A stretch of DNA of 64,000 bases from Leifsonia sp. 466MF (GTDB taxonomy: Bacteria; Actinomycetota; Actinomycetes; Actinomycetales; Microbacteriaceae), in contig NZ_LT629696.1 in NCBI RefSeq assembly GCF_900100265.1, positions 620,001 to 684,000 on the forward strand, in the 5' to 3' direction. Below are positions 41,943 through 50,341 of this stretch, piece by piece (positions within the stretch are counted from its first letter, which is position 1; each line of letters opens with the position of its first letter). The notes under the pieces were generated by a model, which did not search any database, was not told the DNA's origin, and saw nothing but the letters and a program-made list of their open reading frames with translations. A program made the position numbers and the translations under genes.

Positions 41943-42506
41943 CTGAGCATCATCCTCGGATACGATCCGACCACCCTGCGCGAACGCGTCGATCTGCGCG
42001 CTGCCGGCGAGCGTCTGGAGGAGCTGGGCAGCTTGCGCAGTCTCAGCGCGCTCAACGAGAAGACCGTTCTGCTGCGGCTGCTGGGCCGGCTCGACGAGGC
42101 GATCGAGATCGGCAACGAAGCGGTCCGTCAGGCGCGCTTCACCGGCGACCGCGAGCAGCTGCTCGGAGCGCGCATCCGCCGTGCCCAGGTCCTGCAGTAC
42201 CAGGGCAAGTCCGATGAGGCCGTCGTGGAGCTGACCGGATGCGTCGACGAGGCGCGCGGTCGCGAGTGGACGGCGTTGGAGGCGTTCGCCATCCAGAGCC
42301 GGGGCAAGGTGTACTTCGACACCGGCGACTACGAGAACGCGCTGGCGGACATGACCGCGGCCGTGTTCCTGCGCGAGAAGCTGGGCGCGTCGCCGGCTGA
42401 GATCCAGGCGGCGCTGACCGCGGTCGCCGTCGTGCAGTCTGCGCTCGACGCGCAGCGCGGAGCCGCACGTGGGGAGCGCGGCGAGGGCGACCCCGATCAC
42501 GCGTAG
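41943..42506 (+). CDS. TPR-like protein with apparent CTG start
   Basis: The protein has about 187 residues. The reading frame opens after TAG at 41907 and holds no ATG or GTG before the conserved-looking part; the only candidates are CTG 41943, with GGGAG 7 nt upstream, or TTG 42033. CTG gives the fuller protein, beginning 'SIILGYDPTTLRERVDL'. It has two to three TPR-like helical pairs ('LGRLDEAIEIGNEAVRQARF', 'YFDTGDYENALADMTAAVFL'). No partner is known. It may be co-transcribed with the SprT-like gene. Confidence 0.7.
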   Translation: MSIILGYDPTTLRERVDLRAAGERLEELGSLRSLSALNEKTVLLRLLGRLDEAIEIGNEAVRQARFTGDREQLLGARIRRAQVLQYQGKSDEAVVELTGCVDEARGREWTALEAFAIQSRGKVYFDTGDYENALADMTAAVFLREKLGASPAEIQAALTAVAVVQSALDAQRGAARGERGEGDPDHA

Positions 42507-42554
42507 GATGCACGTCATGGAGGTAGGGAGCGCTCCGGACGGGAACCGTCGCTG

Positions 42555-43052
42555 ATGGCCGAACTCGACCGTGTGCGCCGGTGGGCGGAGGCGCTGATCG
42601 CCCTGCACCTCGACCCGGCCGTGTGGAGCTTCGGTTTCGACAACGCCAAGACGCGCGCTGGCCTCTGCAACTACACGTCGAAGCGGATCACGGTCTCGCG
42701 GTACCTGGCGGCGCGGTACGAGGACGACGAGATCCACCAGATCCTCCTCCATGAGGTGGCCCACGCGCTCGCCGGCTCCCGCGCCGGGCACGGGCCGCGC
42801 TGGCGCGCCATCGCGCTCGACCTCGGATACGAGGGCAAGCGCCTGCACGGCGGGGCGATCGCCGACGACCTGGCGCCTTGGGTGGGCACCTGCCCGAACG
42901 GGCACACGCACTACCGCTACCGGAAGCCGGCGCGCGCGCTCGCCTGCGGTGCGTGCAGCCGCCGTTTCGATGCCGCGAACCTCATCTCCTGGCAGCACCG
43001 CGAGGTGTCGCCGGCGCAGCGGCGCACGGCCGCGGCGGCAGCGACCGAGTAG
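42555..43052 (+). CDS. SprT-like zinc metalloprotease
   Basis: The protein has 165 residues. The zinc protease motif 'LLHEVAHALAG' lies near 65-75 (HExxH). 'YTSKRITVSRYLA' near 40 is typical of SprT proteins, and the C-terminus has a zinc-ribbon-like 'CPNGHTHYRY...CGACSRRF'. Eukaryotic SprT proteins (Spartan) cut DNA-protein crosslinks; bacterial SprT function is not settled. The start lacks a strong ribosome site. Confidence 0.85.
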   Translation: MAELDRVRRWAEALIALHLDPAVWSFGFDNAKTRAGLCNYTSKRITVSRYLAARYEDDEIHQILLHEVAHALAGSRAGHGPRWRAIALDLGYEGKRLHGGAIADDLAPWVGTCPNGHTHYRYRKPARALACGACSRRFDAANLISWQHREVSPAQRRTAAAAATE

Positions 43053-43082
43053 CGGTCCCGGCGGCTGTTCGCGGCGACGCCG

Positions 43083-43691
43083 TCAGGAGTGCGCGACGCC
43101 GAGGCGAGCGTCCAGGCCGTCCCGCACGCTCGGCCATTCCTCGCTGAGGATGGAGTACACGGCCGTGTCGCGCCAGGTCCCGTCCGCGCGCAGCTGGGTG
43201 TGCCGCAGGACGCCCTCGAACTGCGCGCCGAGGCGGAGAATGGCGGCGCGCGACCGCGCATTGAGCACATCCGCCTGCAGTTTGACTCGCTCGAAGCCGT
43301 GGTGGAACGCCGTCCCGAGCAGCAGCCGCTTGGTCTCGGCGTTCACCAGCGTGCCCCAGGTCTCCGGCGCGTACGCCGTCCAGCCGATGTGGGCGGAGCG
43401 GTTGGCCAGGTCGAAGTCGCCCAGCGTGGTCGTGCCGACCAACCGGTCGCCGTCGCGGAGCACGACGGCGGTCACGTTCGCGGTGTCCCAGGCGAGGTAG
43501 CGGAGGATGAACTCCCGCCACTCCTCGTAGGTGTCGCGATAGGCCGCCGGACCGCCTCCCCAGCCTCCGGCGAAGACCTCGGGATGCCCGATCGCGTCGA
43601 ACAGGTCCGGCAGGTCGTCGAGGGTGAGGGCGCGCAGGCGGACGGTCACGCCCTCGAGCGGAGCGGTCGGGTCCGGGCGGGTGGCGGTCAT
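43083..43691 (-). CDS. GNAT-family acetyltransferase
   Basis: The protein has 202 residues. ATG 43691 begins just after the promoter region; the frame remains open upstream across the palindrome, which is not plausible coding. It resembles RimJ/RimL-type N-acetyltransferases ('GVTVRLRALTLDDLPDLFDA', 'GTTTLGDFDLANRSAHIGWT', 'ETWGTLVNAETKRLLLGTAF', 'LQADVLNARSRAAILRLGA'). The substrate is not predictable. It is divergent from the CGNR gene. Confidence 0.88.
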   Translation of the reverse strand: MTATRPDPTAPLEGVTVRLRALTLDDLPDLFDAIGHPEVFAGGWGGGPAAYRDTYEEWREFILRYLAWDTANVTAVVLRDGDRLVGTTTLGDFDLANRSAHIGWTAYAPETWGTLVNAETKRLLLGTAFHHGFERVKLQADVLNARSRAAILRLGAQFEGVLRHTQLRADGTWRDTAVYSILSEEWPSVRDGLDARLGVAHS

Positions 43692-43740
43692 CCGCCCAGT
43701 ATGCCAGGGCGCCGCTGGCCGCTTCCGGTCCGTCGCCCGG

Positions 43741-43805
43741 CCGTCGGTGGGTCGCAACGCGCCGTTATGGCACGCCCATAACGGCGTGTTGCGACCCACG
43801 GACGG
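43741..43805. repeat. Long inverted repeat (palindrome 2)
   Basis: Two 30-bp arms (43741-43770 and 43776-43805, 28 of 30 paired) close a 5-nt loop. The right arm, read on the other strand, contains CGCAACACGCCGTT, close to palindrome 1; the centre CCGTTATGG/CCATAACGG resembles palindrome 3. It lies between the divergent GNAT and CGNR genes, so it is not an ordinary terminator. Confidence 0.88.
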
Positions 43806-43859
43806 TGGCCGGCCGGCGGCTAGGCTGGTGGACGCGACGCCCGCGCCGGGAGGCTTGCG

Positions 43860-43880
43860 GTAACCGACTATGTTGGTTAC
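43860..43880. promoter_or_regulatory. Promoter and inverted repeat before the CGNR gene
   Basis: GTAACC-N9-GGTTAC flanks a -10-like TATGTT (43869-43874); the ATG is at 43881, so the mRNA is probably leaderless. The repeat may be an autoregulatory operator. No clear -35 is visible. Confidence 0.5.
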
Positions 43881-44531
43881 ATGGCGACGGAAGCGATTCT
43901 CACCCGAGGCACCGGTCAGTGGATGGAACCGAGCGACGGTCAGCGCTGGTGGTTCGACTCCGGGTCGCTCGCGCTCGACTTCGCCTACACCGGTGAGTTC
44001 GCGCACGCGGCCGACGGCGACGCCGACCCCGACCGGCACGCCGTCCGCGACGCTCACGGCCTCAACGCGTGGCTGGTCGAGAGGTTCCCCGAGGTCGCGC
44101 AGACGGCGGGGGACCGCGAGTTCCGCGACGCCCGCACCCTCCGGACCGCGATCGCCCGCCTCGCCCGGCAGGCCAGCCGCGGCGACGAGTTGTCGCCCGA
44201 CGACGTCGACATCGTCAACCTCTTCGCGGCGACTCCCGACATCCCGCCGGTCCTCGCCGGGGGCGGCCGCCAGGCGGGGCGCACGAACGCGCGTCCGCAT
44301 CAGGCCCTCGGCACCATCGCACGGGATGCGGTGCGCCTCTTCGGCCCGGACGTCGACGGCCGCATCCGCGAGTGCTCGGCCGACGACTGCGAGCTCGTCT
44401 ACCTCGACACCTCGCGCAGCGGCACCCGGCGCTGGTGTTCGATGCAGCGCTGCGGCAACCGTGCGAAGGTACGTGCGCACCGTGCCCGTGCGGCCCGCGG
44501 GCCCGGGGCGCACGCCACAATAGGGGCATGA
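43881..44531 (+). CDS. CGNR zinc-finger transcriptional regulator
   Basis: The protein has 216 residues. An N-terminal DUF1470-type domain ('WWFDSGSLALDFAYTGEF') precedes the C-terminal CGNR finger near 165-200: 'CSADDCELVYLDTSRSG', then 'CSMQRCGNR' and a basic tail. CGNR proteins are DNA-binding regulators found across Actinobacteria with varied targets. It ends with a 4-bp overlap (ATGA) on pxpA, so it may regulate or at least be co-expressed with the 5-oxoproline operon. Confidence 0.9.
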   Translation: MATEAILTRGTGQWMEPSDGQRWWFDSGSLALDFAYTGEFAHAADGDADPDRHAVRDAHGLNAWLVERFPEVAQTAGDREFRDARTLRTAIARLARQASRGDELSPDDVDIVNLFAATPDIPPVLAGGGRQAGRTNARPHQALGTIARDAVRLFGPDVDGRIRECSADDCELVYLDTSRSGTRRWCSMQRCGNRAKVRAHRARAARGPGAHATIGA

Positions 44532-45289
44532 GCCGTTCCGTCGACCTCAACAGCGACCTGGGGGAGTCGTTCGGCGCCTGGTCGATGGGCGACGACGCCG
44601 CACTGCTGCGGGTGGTCTCCAGTGCCAATGTGGCCTGCGGGTTCCACGCCGGCGACCCGTCGACGATGCTCGCGACCTGCCGCGAGGCCGCCGCGAACGG
44701 CGTGACCGTCGGCGCCCACGTCTCCTATCGTGACCTCGCGGGATTCGGGCGGCGCGCGATGGACATGCCCGCCGGCGAGCTCCGCGACGAGGTGCTGTAC
44801 CAGCTCGCCGCGCTCGAGGGCCTTGCCCGGGTCGCGGGAACGGCCATTCGCTACGTCAAGCCCCACGGCGCCCTCTACAACCGCATCGTGCACGACGCGG
44901 GTCAGGCGCGGGCCGTGGTGGATGCGGTGGTCGCCTTCGACCCGACGCTCGCCCTGCTCGGACTGGCCGGCTCCGCCGTCGAGCGGGCAGCCGGAGAAGC
45001 CGGGGTCCGGTTCGTCCGCGAAGCGTTCGTCGACCGGGGCTACCGCTCCGACGGCACGCTGGTGCCGCGCACCGAACCGGGCGCGCTGCTCTCCGACGAC
45101 GAGGAGATCGCCGCGCGGGCCGTGCGCATGGTCACCGAGGGCCGCGTCGTCGCCGCTGACGGCACCGACATCCCCGTCGGAGTCGACTCGTTGTGCGTCC
45201 ACGGCGACACCCCGGGCGCGGTCGCGATGGCGCTGGCCGTACGCGATGCGCTCGCGGGGGCGGGCGTGAGTGTGGAGCCGTTCGCGTGA
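44528..45289 (+). CDS. pxpA: 5-oxoprolinase subunit A (LamB/YcsF family)
   Basis: The protein has 253 residues. Family motifs: '[13 protein letters not shown]' at 6-18, '[13 protein letters not shown]' near 32-44, 'VGAHVSYRD' near 61, '[11 protein letters not shown]' near 107, and '[14 protein letters not shown]' near 217. PxpABC hydrolyses 5-oxoproline (pyroglutamate) to glutamate with ATP. The three genes are contiguous with 4-bp overlaps, the usual A-B-C order. Confidence 0.95.
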   Translation: MSRSVDLNSDLGESFGAWSMGDDAALLRVVSSANVACGFHAGDPSTMLATCREAAANGVTVGAHVSYRDLAGFGRRAMDMPAGELRDEVLYQLAALEGLARVAGTAIRYVKPHGALYNRIVHDAGQARAVVDAVVAFDPTLALLGLAGSAVERAAGEAGVRFVREAFVDRGYRSDGTLVPRTEPGALLSDDEEIAARAVRMVTEGRVVAADGTDIPVGVDSLCVHGDTPGAVAMALAVRDALAGAGVSVEPFA

Positions 45290-45915
45290 CCGCGCGCATC
45301 CTGCCCTACGGCGACCACGCCCTGCTCGTGGAGCTGGACGGGCTGGATGCCGTGCTCGCGCTGTTCCGCGGGCTCGACGCCTCGCGGCCGGACGGCGTCG
45401 TGGAGCTGGTGCCCGCCGCCCGCACGATCGCGGTCGTGGTCGAGCCGCGCATCCTCTCGCTCAGCGCAGCCCGCGGCTGGGTCGAGCGCACCGCGCCGCT
45501 TCCCGCCGGGGCGGTCGAGGAGCGGGTCGTCGAGCTCGATGTCCGCTATGACGGCGACGATCTCGCGGAGGTCGCCCGGCTCACCGGGCGGACCGAGGCG
45601 CAGGTCGTCGCGTTCCACACCGGAACCCCGTGGCGCGTCGCATTCGGCGGCTTCGCGCCCGGCTTCGCCTACCTCGTGAGCGACGGCCCGGCGGGCGCGG
45701 ACGCGCTGGAGGTCCCGCGCCGCGCGACGCCGCGCACGGCGGTGCCGCCGGGGTCGGTCGGCCTCGCAGGGACGTTCAGCGGTGTCTATCCACGGTCGAG
45801 CCCGGGCGGCTGGCAACTCATCGGCCGCACCGACGCGACGCTCTGGGATGAGACGGCCGATCCTCCCGCGCTGCTCCGGCCGGGAGCGGTCGTGCGCTTC
45901 CGGGAGGTGCGATGA
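45286..45915 (+). CDS. pxpB: 5-oxoprolinase subunit B (KipI-like)
   Basis: The protein has 209 residues; GTG 45286 overlaps the pxpA stop as GTGA. The KipI/Ahs1 signature is present: '[21 protein letters not shown]' seen in part as '[18 protein letters not shown]' near 108-125, then '[20 protein letters not shown]' near 140 and '[15 protein letters not shown]' near 167. It pairs with PxpC to form the allophanate-hydrolase-like half of 5-oxoprolinase. Confidence 0.95.
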   Translation: MTARILPYGDHALLVELDGLDAVLALFRGLDASRPDGVVELVPAARTIAVVVEPRILSLSAARGWVERTAPLPAGAVEERVVELDVRYDGDDLAEVARLTGRTEAQVVAFHTGTPWRVAFGGFAPGFAYLVSDGPAGADALEVPRRATPRTAVPPGSVGLAGTFSGVYPRSSPGGWQLIGRTDATLWDETADPPALLRPGAVVRFREVR

Positions 45916-46817
45916 GCGGCCTGCGCATCGTGAGCCCTGGTGCCCTCACGCTCGTCCAGGATCTCGGGCGCCCCGGCTTCGCCGCCCTCGGCGTCGGCCG
46001 GTCGGGTGCCCTCGACCGCGCCGCGCTGCGGCTGGGCAACCGGCTGCTGGGCAACGACGAGGGCGACGCCGGGCTCGAGGTGCTCCTCGGCGGGTTCGAG
46101 GCGCGCTTCGAGCGCGACACCTGGTTCGCCGTGACCGGAGCGACCGGCCCGCTGCTCCTCGACGATCGCCCGGTGGATGCGCACCAGGCTGTGCGGGCGC
46201 GGCCCGGACAGCTCCTGCGGATGGGGTCCGCGACGGCCGGACTGCGATGGTACCTGGCCGTGCGCGGCGGGGTGGCCGAGACTCCGGTGCTCGGGTCACG
46301 CTCCCGCGACACTCTGGCCGGTCTCGGGCCTGCACCTCTGCAGGCGGGCGAGCTGGTACCGATCGGCGAGCATTCCGGCTCCGACCTCCCGCTGCTGGAC
46401 TTCGTCCCGGTTGCCGACCCGACACCCGAGGGCGTCGAGGTGCGCGCTCACCCGGGCCCTCGGGCCGACTGGTTCACCCGCCGGGCGCTGGAGTCCTTCT
46501 TCTCCGTCGAGTGGCGCGTCGCCGCCGAGAGCGACCGCATCGGCGCGCGGCTCGACCCCGTGCGGGCGCCCGCGCACGCGGCGGGCCTGACGCCGCATCC
46601 CGATCCGCTGCTGGAGCGGGCGATCCGTCGCGAGCTGCCGAGCGAGCCGATGGTCGCCGGCGCCGTGCAGGTCTCGCCCGACGGCCGCCCGACGGTGCTG
46701 CTCGCCGACCATCCGGTCACCGGCGGGTACCCGGTCATCGCGGTGGTGGCCGACGGCTCGCTCGATGCGTTCGCCCAGCTGCGTCCAGGTCAGCCGGTGT
46801 CCTTCCGGCACGCCTGA
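45912..46817 (+). CDS. pxpC: 5-oxoprolinase subunit C (KipA-like)
   Basis: The protein has 301 residues; ATG overlaps the pxpB stop (ATGA). Features of the biotin-dependent carboxyltransferase/Ahs2 fold: '[20 protein letters not shown]' at 5-24, '[20 protein letters not shown]' next, '[12 protein letters not shown]', and near the end '[20 protein letters not shown]'. It completes the PxpABC enzyme. Confidence 0.95.
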   Translation: MSGLRIVSPGALTLVQDLGRPGFAALGVGRSGALDRAALRLGNRLLGNDEGDAGLEVLLGGFEARFERDTWFAVTGATGPLLLDDRPVDAHQAVRARPGQLLRMGSATAGLRWYLAVRGGVAETPVLGSRSRDTLAGLGPAPLQAGELVPIGEHSGSDLPLLDFVPVADPTPEGVEVRAHPGPRADWFTRRALESFFSVEWRVAAESDRIGARLDPVRAPAHAAGLTPHPDPLLERAIRRELPSEPMVAGAVQVSPDGRPTVLLADHPVTGGYPVIAVVADGSLDAFAQLRPGQPVSFRHA

Positions 46818-46832
46818 CCGCGAGGCGCGGCG

Positions 46833-47714
46833 CTAGTCGCGGCGGGTGCCGCTTTGGAAAATGCTGCGCGCGGGAGGCGGGGACGGCACGCTGGTCGCGT
46901 CGGTCACGATCGGCGCGCCCGCGGCGAACGTCCGCAGCTCTTCGCCCGCCACGGCCTTCGCGGGATGCGGCCCGCTCGCCAGCAGGCGCGGCAGCCACTC
47001 CAGGGGGAGCGGCGAGTTCGATCCGACGAGCACCACGTTCCCGAAGCGGCGGCCCTTCAGCACCTGGGTCTCGGCGAGCGCCGCGACATTCTCGACGACG
47101 GAGCCGAGCGTCGACACCTGGCTGCGGGCGAAGCTGAGCGGCGGTCCGTCCGCGACGTTCACGAGCACGATGCCGTCCGGCTTCAGCAGCGAGACCGCCG
47201 AGCGGTAGAACTCGGCGCTCGTGACGTGGGCGGGCGTGCGCGACCCGCTGAAGATGTCCACCACCAGCAGATCGACCTCGCCGCGCAAGCCGTTCGGCAG
47301 CTTGCCGACGACCTCGCGCGCGTCGCCGTGTCGGATGCGGATCTGCGCATAGCGGGGGAGCGGGAGCTGCTCGCGCACCAGGTCCACCAGGCGGCTCTCC
47401 AGCTCGACGACCTGCTGCCGCGAACCGGGGCGCGTGTAGGCGATGTACCGGGGGAGTGTCAGCGCGCCCGCCCCGAGGTGCACGGCCGTGATGGGCTGGC
47501 CGGGGTCGCCGATCAGGTCGATGACGTTGCCCATCCGCTGGATGTACTCGAAGAAGAGCTGGGACGGGTCGTCGAGGTTGACGTGCGACTGCGGGGTGCC
47601 GTCGACGACGAGCTGGTAGGCGCCGGGCACGAACCGGTCGGGCTCAACGGTCGCCAGGTAGCCGCTCTCCGAGAGGACGACCGAGGGGTTCTGGGGGGTC
47701 GGGTTCGGAGACAC
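46833..47714 (-). CDS. Spermidine synthase-like methyltransferase-fold protein
   Basis: The protein has 293 residues with a GTG start. It has the Rossmann-type core of spermidine synthases: 'HVNLDDPSQLFFEYIQRM', 'AVHLGAGALTLPRYIA' near 79-94, 'VVELESRLVDLVRE', and 'VDLLVVDIFSGSRTPAH' near 147-163. The canonical polyamine synthase residues are not obviously complete, so 'fused/orphan spermidine synthase-like' is safer than a polyamine enzyme. It is convergent with pxpC. Confidence 0.85.
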   Translation of the reverse strand: MSPNPTPQNPSVVLSESGYLATVEPDRFVPGAYQLVVDGTPQSHVNLDDPSQLFFEYIQRMGNVIDLIGDPGQPITAVHLGAGALTLPRYIAYTRPGSRQQVVELESRLVDLVREQLPLPRYAQIRIRHGDAREVVGKLPNGLRGEVDLLVVDIFSGSRTPAHVTSAEFYRSAVSLLKPDGIVLVNVADGPPLSFARSQVSTLGSVVENVAALAETQVLKGRRFGNVVLVGSNSPLPLEWLPRLLASGPHPAKAVAGEELRTFAAGAPIVTDATSVPSPPPARSIFQSGTRRD

Positions 47715-47901
47715 ACCGGCAGCCTAGTCGCGGTGGATGCGCGCGGAAGCGCCGCGATCTCCACGCGTGACCTCCACCCGCGATCTCCACCCGACCTCCA
47801 CCCGCGGGCGGTGCCGCCCGGAACAGCGGGGCGCGACGCTGGAGTGGTGCCGGAGATTCCGGCAGGCTCCGCCCAGCATCCGCTCTTTCCGAAAGGCGAT
47901 C

Positions 47902-48417
47902 ATGACCGTCCAGACCCTCGGCAACGCTCTCCTCATCCTGCTGCTCATCGGATGGGTCGGCTACCGGCAGCTGACCTGGCGGCCCGTGGTGGTCGCGAAG
48001 ATGTGGCGGATGCCCGTCATCCTCGCTGTCGTCGGCGCGGTGCAGCTCGTGCAGCAGGTGAAGCCGACGACCATCACCCCGCTCGACATCGCGGTGGTCG
48101 CCGGCGAGGTCGTGCTCTCCCTCGCCATCGGTGCGTGGATCGGCGGGATCGCCCACTTCCGCCGCCTGCCCGAGCCGGTCGTCGGCAAGAACCCGTCCGA
48201 GGTGGCCGTCTACGAGTCGCGCACCGGCGTGTTCGGGCTGGTGCTGTGGGTGGCCGTCATCGTGGTCCGCGTCGGGGTGGACGTGCTCGCAGCCCAGGCC
48301 GGGTCGCACCTGGTCGCCGCGACCGGCATCATCCTGCTGGTCTTCGCGGCGAACCGGCTCGCTCGCACCGCGGTGTTCGCGGCGCGCCTCGACCGTCACG
48401 CCGCCCTCGCCGCGTGA
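47902..48417 (+). CDS. Membrane protein of unknown function (DUF1453-like)
   Basis: The protein has 171 residues. ATG 47902 follows AAAGG by 6 nt. It has about five hydrophobic segments and a stretch 'YRQLTWRPVVVAKMWRMPVI' between the first two, a pattern seen in DUF1453/CcdC-like small membrane proteins. The middle carries 'YESRTGVFGLVLW'. Function is unknown. The two-component genes follow 40 bp later and may be co-transcribed. Confidence 0.7.
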   Translation: MTVQTLGNALLILLLIGWVGYRQLTWRPVVVAKMWRMPVILAVVGAVQLVQQVKPTTITPLDIAVVAGEVVLSLAIGAWIGGIAHFRRLPEPVVGKNPSEVAVYESRTGVFGLVLWVAVIVVRVGVDVLAAQAGSHLVAATGIILLVFAANRLARTAVFAARLDRHAALAA

Positions 48418-48457
48418 ACCGGCGGCGCGCGGAGGCCTCGGGCAGCATGATGGTCGA

Positions 48458-49624
48458 GTGAACGTCTCCGTCCGCCCCAGTTGGCTCGCCCTGGCCCTGA
48501 CCGCCGTGGGCGCCGGGGCCATCGGCTACGCGCTGATCCGCACCCACACCGAGCATCGCCCGGTGTGGGTGCTCGTCCTCGGGCTGATCTCCGTGGTGCT
48601 GTGGGTGGTGCGCAGCGCGCTGGCGAAGGCCGGACTCCGTCGCACCGCTTTCGCCTGCGCGGTGGTCGTCGTTGTCGTCGGCGCGCTGGTCGCGGCGCCC
48701 ACGGACGGTCTCACGGTCGTCCCCGCCGCGATCGGCGTGCTCGTCGTACTGGGCGACCCACGGGATCCGCTGTGGCTCGGACTGCTCGTCGGCGGCGTCG
48801 GCATCGCCCTGGTCGCGGTCGGCGCCGTCCCCAGCGGGACCGACATCCCGAACCTCCTCGGCATGATGGGCGGGATGCTGCTGGGCGTCTTCGCCGGTCT
48901 CAGCCGGCGGCAGTTCCGGGTGGCGGAGGAGCAGGCGGTTCTCCTCCGCGAGCGCGCGGTCGCGATGAAGGAGGAGGCGTCGCGCATCGCCATCGCACGC
49001 GACCTCCACGACGTCCTGGCGCACAGCCTCGGCGGGCTCGTCATCCAGCTGGATGCGGTGGATGCGCTCCTCGAGTCCGGCGACGCCGACGGCGCCCGCT
49101 CGCGGGTGGTCGCCGCCCGCGGCCTGGCCGCCGACGGGCTCGGTGAGGCCCGTCGCGCCGTCGCCGCCCTGCGCGACCCGGAGCCCGCCGGCGCGGAACC
49201 GGTGCCGGCCGCCGCGCTCCGGGCGGCCCTGGACGACCTGATCGCGGCGCACCGCTCGCTCGGCGGGCGGGCGGAGCTCCGGGTGACGGGCGCCGGCACG
49301 GAACTCACCGCGCAGCAGGCCGAGGCGTTGCAGCGCGCCCTTCAGGAGGCCTTGAGCAACGCCCGAAAGCATGCGCCCGGCGAACCCGTCGCAGCCGAGC
49401 TGGTCTGGCAGGATGACCGCGTGCGCGTCATCGTCTCCAATCCGCTCCCGGCGACCCCCGCCGGCGCGGCCGGATCCCCGGTGTCGGCGCTCGCCGCATC
49501 CGGCGGCCACTACGGGCTCGAGGGGATGGGCGAGCGCTTCGCTGCGCTGCCGTCCGGTGGCTCGGTTCAGGCCGCAGCGGTCGACGGCCGGTTCGTCCTG
49601 ACGGCGGAGGCGATGCTGCGGTGA
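48458..49624 (+). CDS. NarL-type sensor histidine kinase
   Basis: The protein has 388 residues. GTG 48458 starts just before the first helix; a -10-like CATGAT ends 6 nt upstream, so the mRNA may be leaderless. About six membrane helices (10-145) precede a HisKA_3 phosphoacceptor 'IAIARDLHDVLAHSLGGLVI' near 178-197. The ATPase domain has an N-box 'EALSNARKHAPGE' and G-box 'YGLEGMGERFAALP'. The short outer loops give no clear sensor domain. It overlaps its response regulator (GTGA). Confidence 0.93.
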   Translation: MNVSVRPSWLALALTAVGAGAIGYALIRTHTEHRPVWVLVLGLISVVLWVVRSALAKAGLRRTAFACAVVVVVVGALVAAPTDGLTVVPAAIGVLVVLGDPRDPLWLGLLVGGVGIALVAVGAVPSGTDIPNLLGMMGGMLLGVFAGLSRRQFRVAEEQAVLLRERAVAMKEEASRIAIARDLHDVLAHSLGGLVIQLDAVDALLESGDADGARSRVVAARGLAADGLGEARRAVAALRDPEPAGAEPVPAAALRAALDDLIAAHRSLGGRAELRVTGAGTELTAQQAEALQRALQEALSNARKHAPGEPVAAELVWQDDRVRVIVSNPLPATPAGAAGSPVSALAASGGHYGLEGMGERFAALPSGGSVQAAAVDGRFVLTAEAMLR

Positions 49625-50289
49625 CCGGCGAGGCGCGCATCCGGGTCGCGGTCGCCGACGATCAGGCGATCATCCGCGACGGCCTGGTCACCGTGCTCGG
49701 CCTGCTGCCCGACATCGAGGTGGTCGGCGAGGCCGCCGACGGCGAGGAGGCGGTCGCGCTCGCCGTGGCCGCGCATCCCGATGTCCTGCTCATGGACCTC
49801 CGGATGCCGGTGCTCGACGGCGCGGGGGCGACCGCCCGCGTGCGCGAGGTCGCACCGGAGACCGCGGTGCTCATCCTCACCACGTACGCCGACGACGAGT
49901 CGATCGTCGGTGCGCTGCGTGCTGGAGCGCGCGGCTATCTGACGAAGGACGCCGGCCGCGCCGAGCTCGCCGCGGCCGTGCGTGCCGTCGCCAGCGGGCA
50001 GACGACGCTTGCTCCGGAGGTCGGAGCGCGCGTCATCGGCGCGCTCACCGGCGCTGCGCCCGCTCCGGTCACCGAGGTGGATGCGGCAGGCGCCCTGCTC
50101 GCCCGCTTCCCCTCCCTGACGCGGCGCGAGGCCGAGGTGCTCGCCTTGATCGGCGACGGACTGAGCAACGCCGAGATCGCGCGCTCCCTCTTCGTCAGCG
50201 TTGCGACGGTCAAGACGCACATCAACGCGATCTTCGCCAAGCTCGCCGTGCGCGACCGCGCGCAGGCGATCGCGCTCGTCCGCTCCTGA
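49621..50289 (+). CDS. NarL/LuxR-family response regulator
   Basis: The protein has 222 residues. The receiver domain (about 7-120) has the acidic pair near 14, phospho-aspartate in 'VLLMDLRMPVLDG' near 59, and a lysine in 'GYLTKDAGRAEL' near 109. The LuxR helix-turn-helix covers about 160-215 ('LTRREAEVLALIGDGLSNAE', 'IARSLFVSVATVKTHINAIF'). It is the partner of the overlapping kinase; targets are unknown. Confidence 0.95.
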   Translation: MTGEARIRVAVADDQAIIRDGLVTVLGLLPDIEVVGEAADGEEAVALAVAAHPDVLLMDLRMPVLDGAGATARVREVAPETAVLILTTYADDESIVGALRAGARGYLTKDAGRAELAAAVRAVASGQTTLAPEVGARVIGALTGAAPAPVTEVDAAGALLARFPSLTRREAEVLALIGDGLSNAEIARSLFVSVATVKTHINAIFAKLAVRDRAQAIALVRS

Positions 50290-50341
50290 CGGGTCGCCCG
50301 CGCCGCTTCCCAACGGCACGCCCCCGGGGAAGGATGGGGGA

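Noticed and set aside
44528..46817. pxpABC read as urea amidolyase/allophanate hydrolase genes
   Set aside because: The YcsF/LamB gene directly before KipI and KipA homologs defines the 5-oxoprolinase set.
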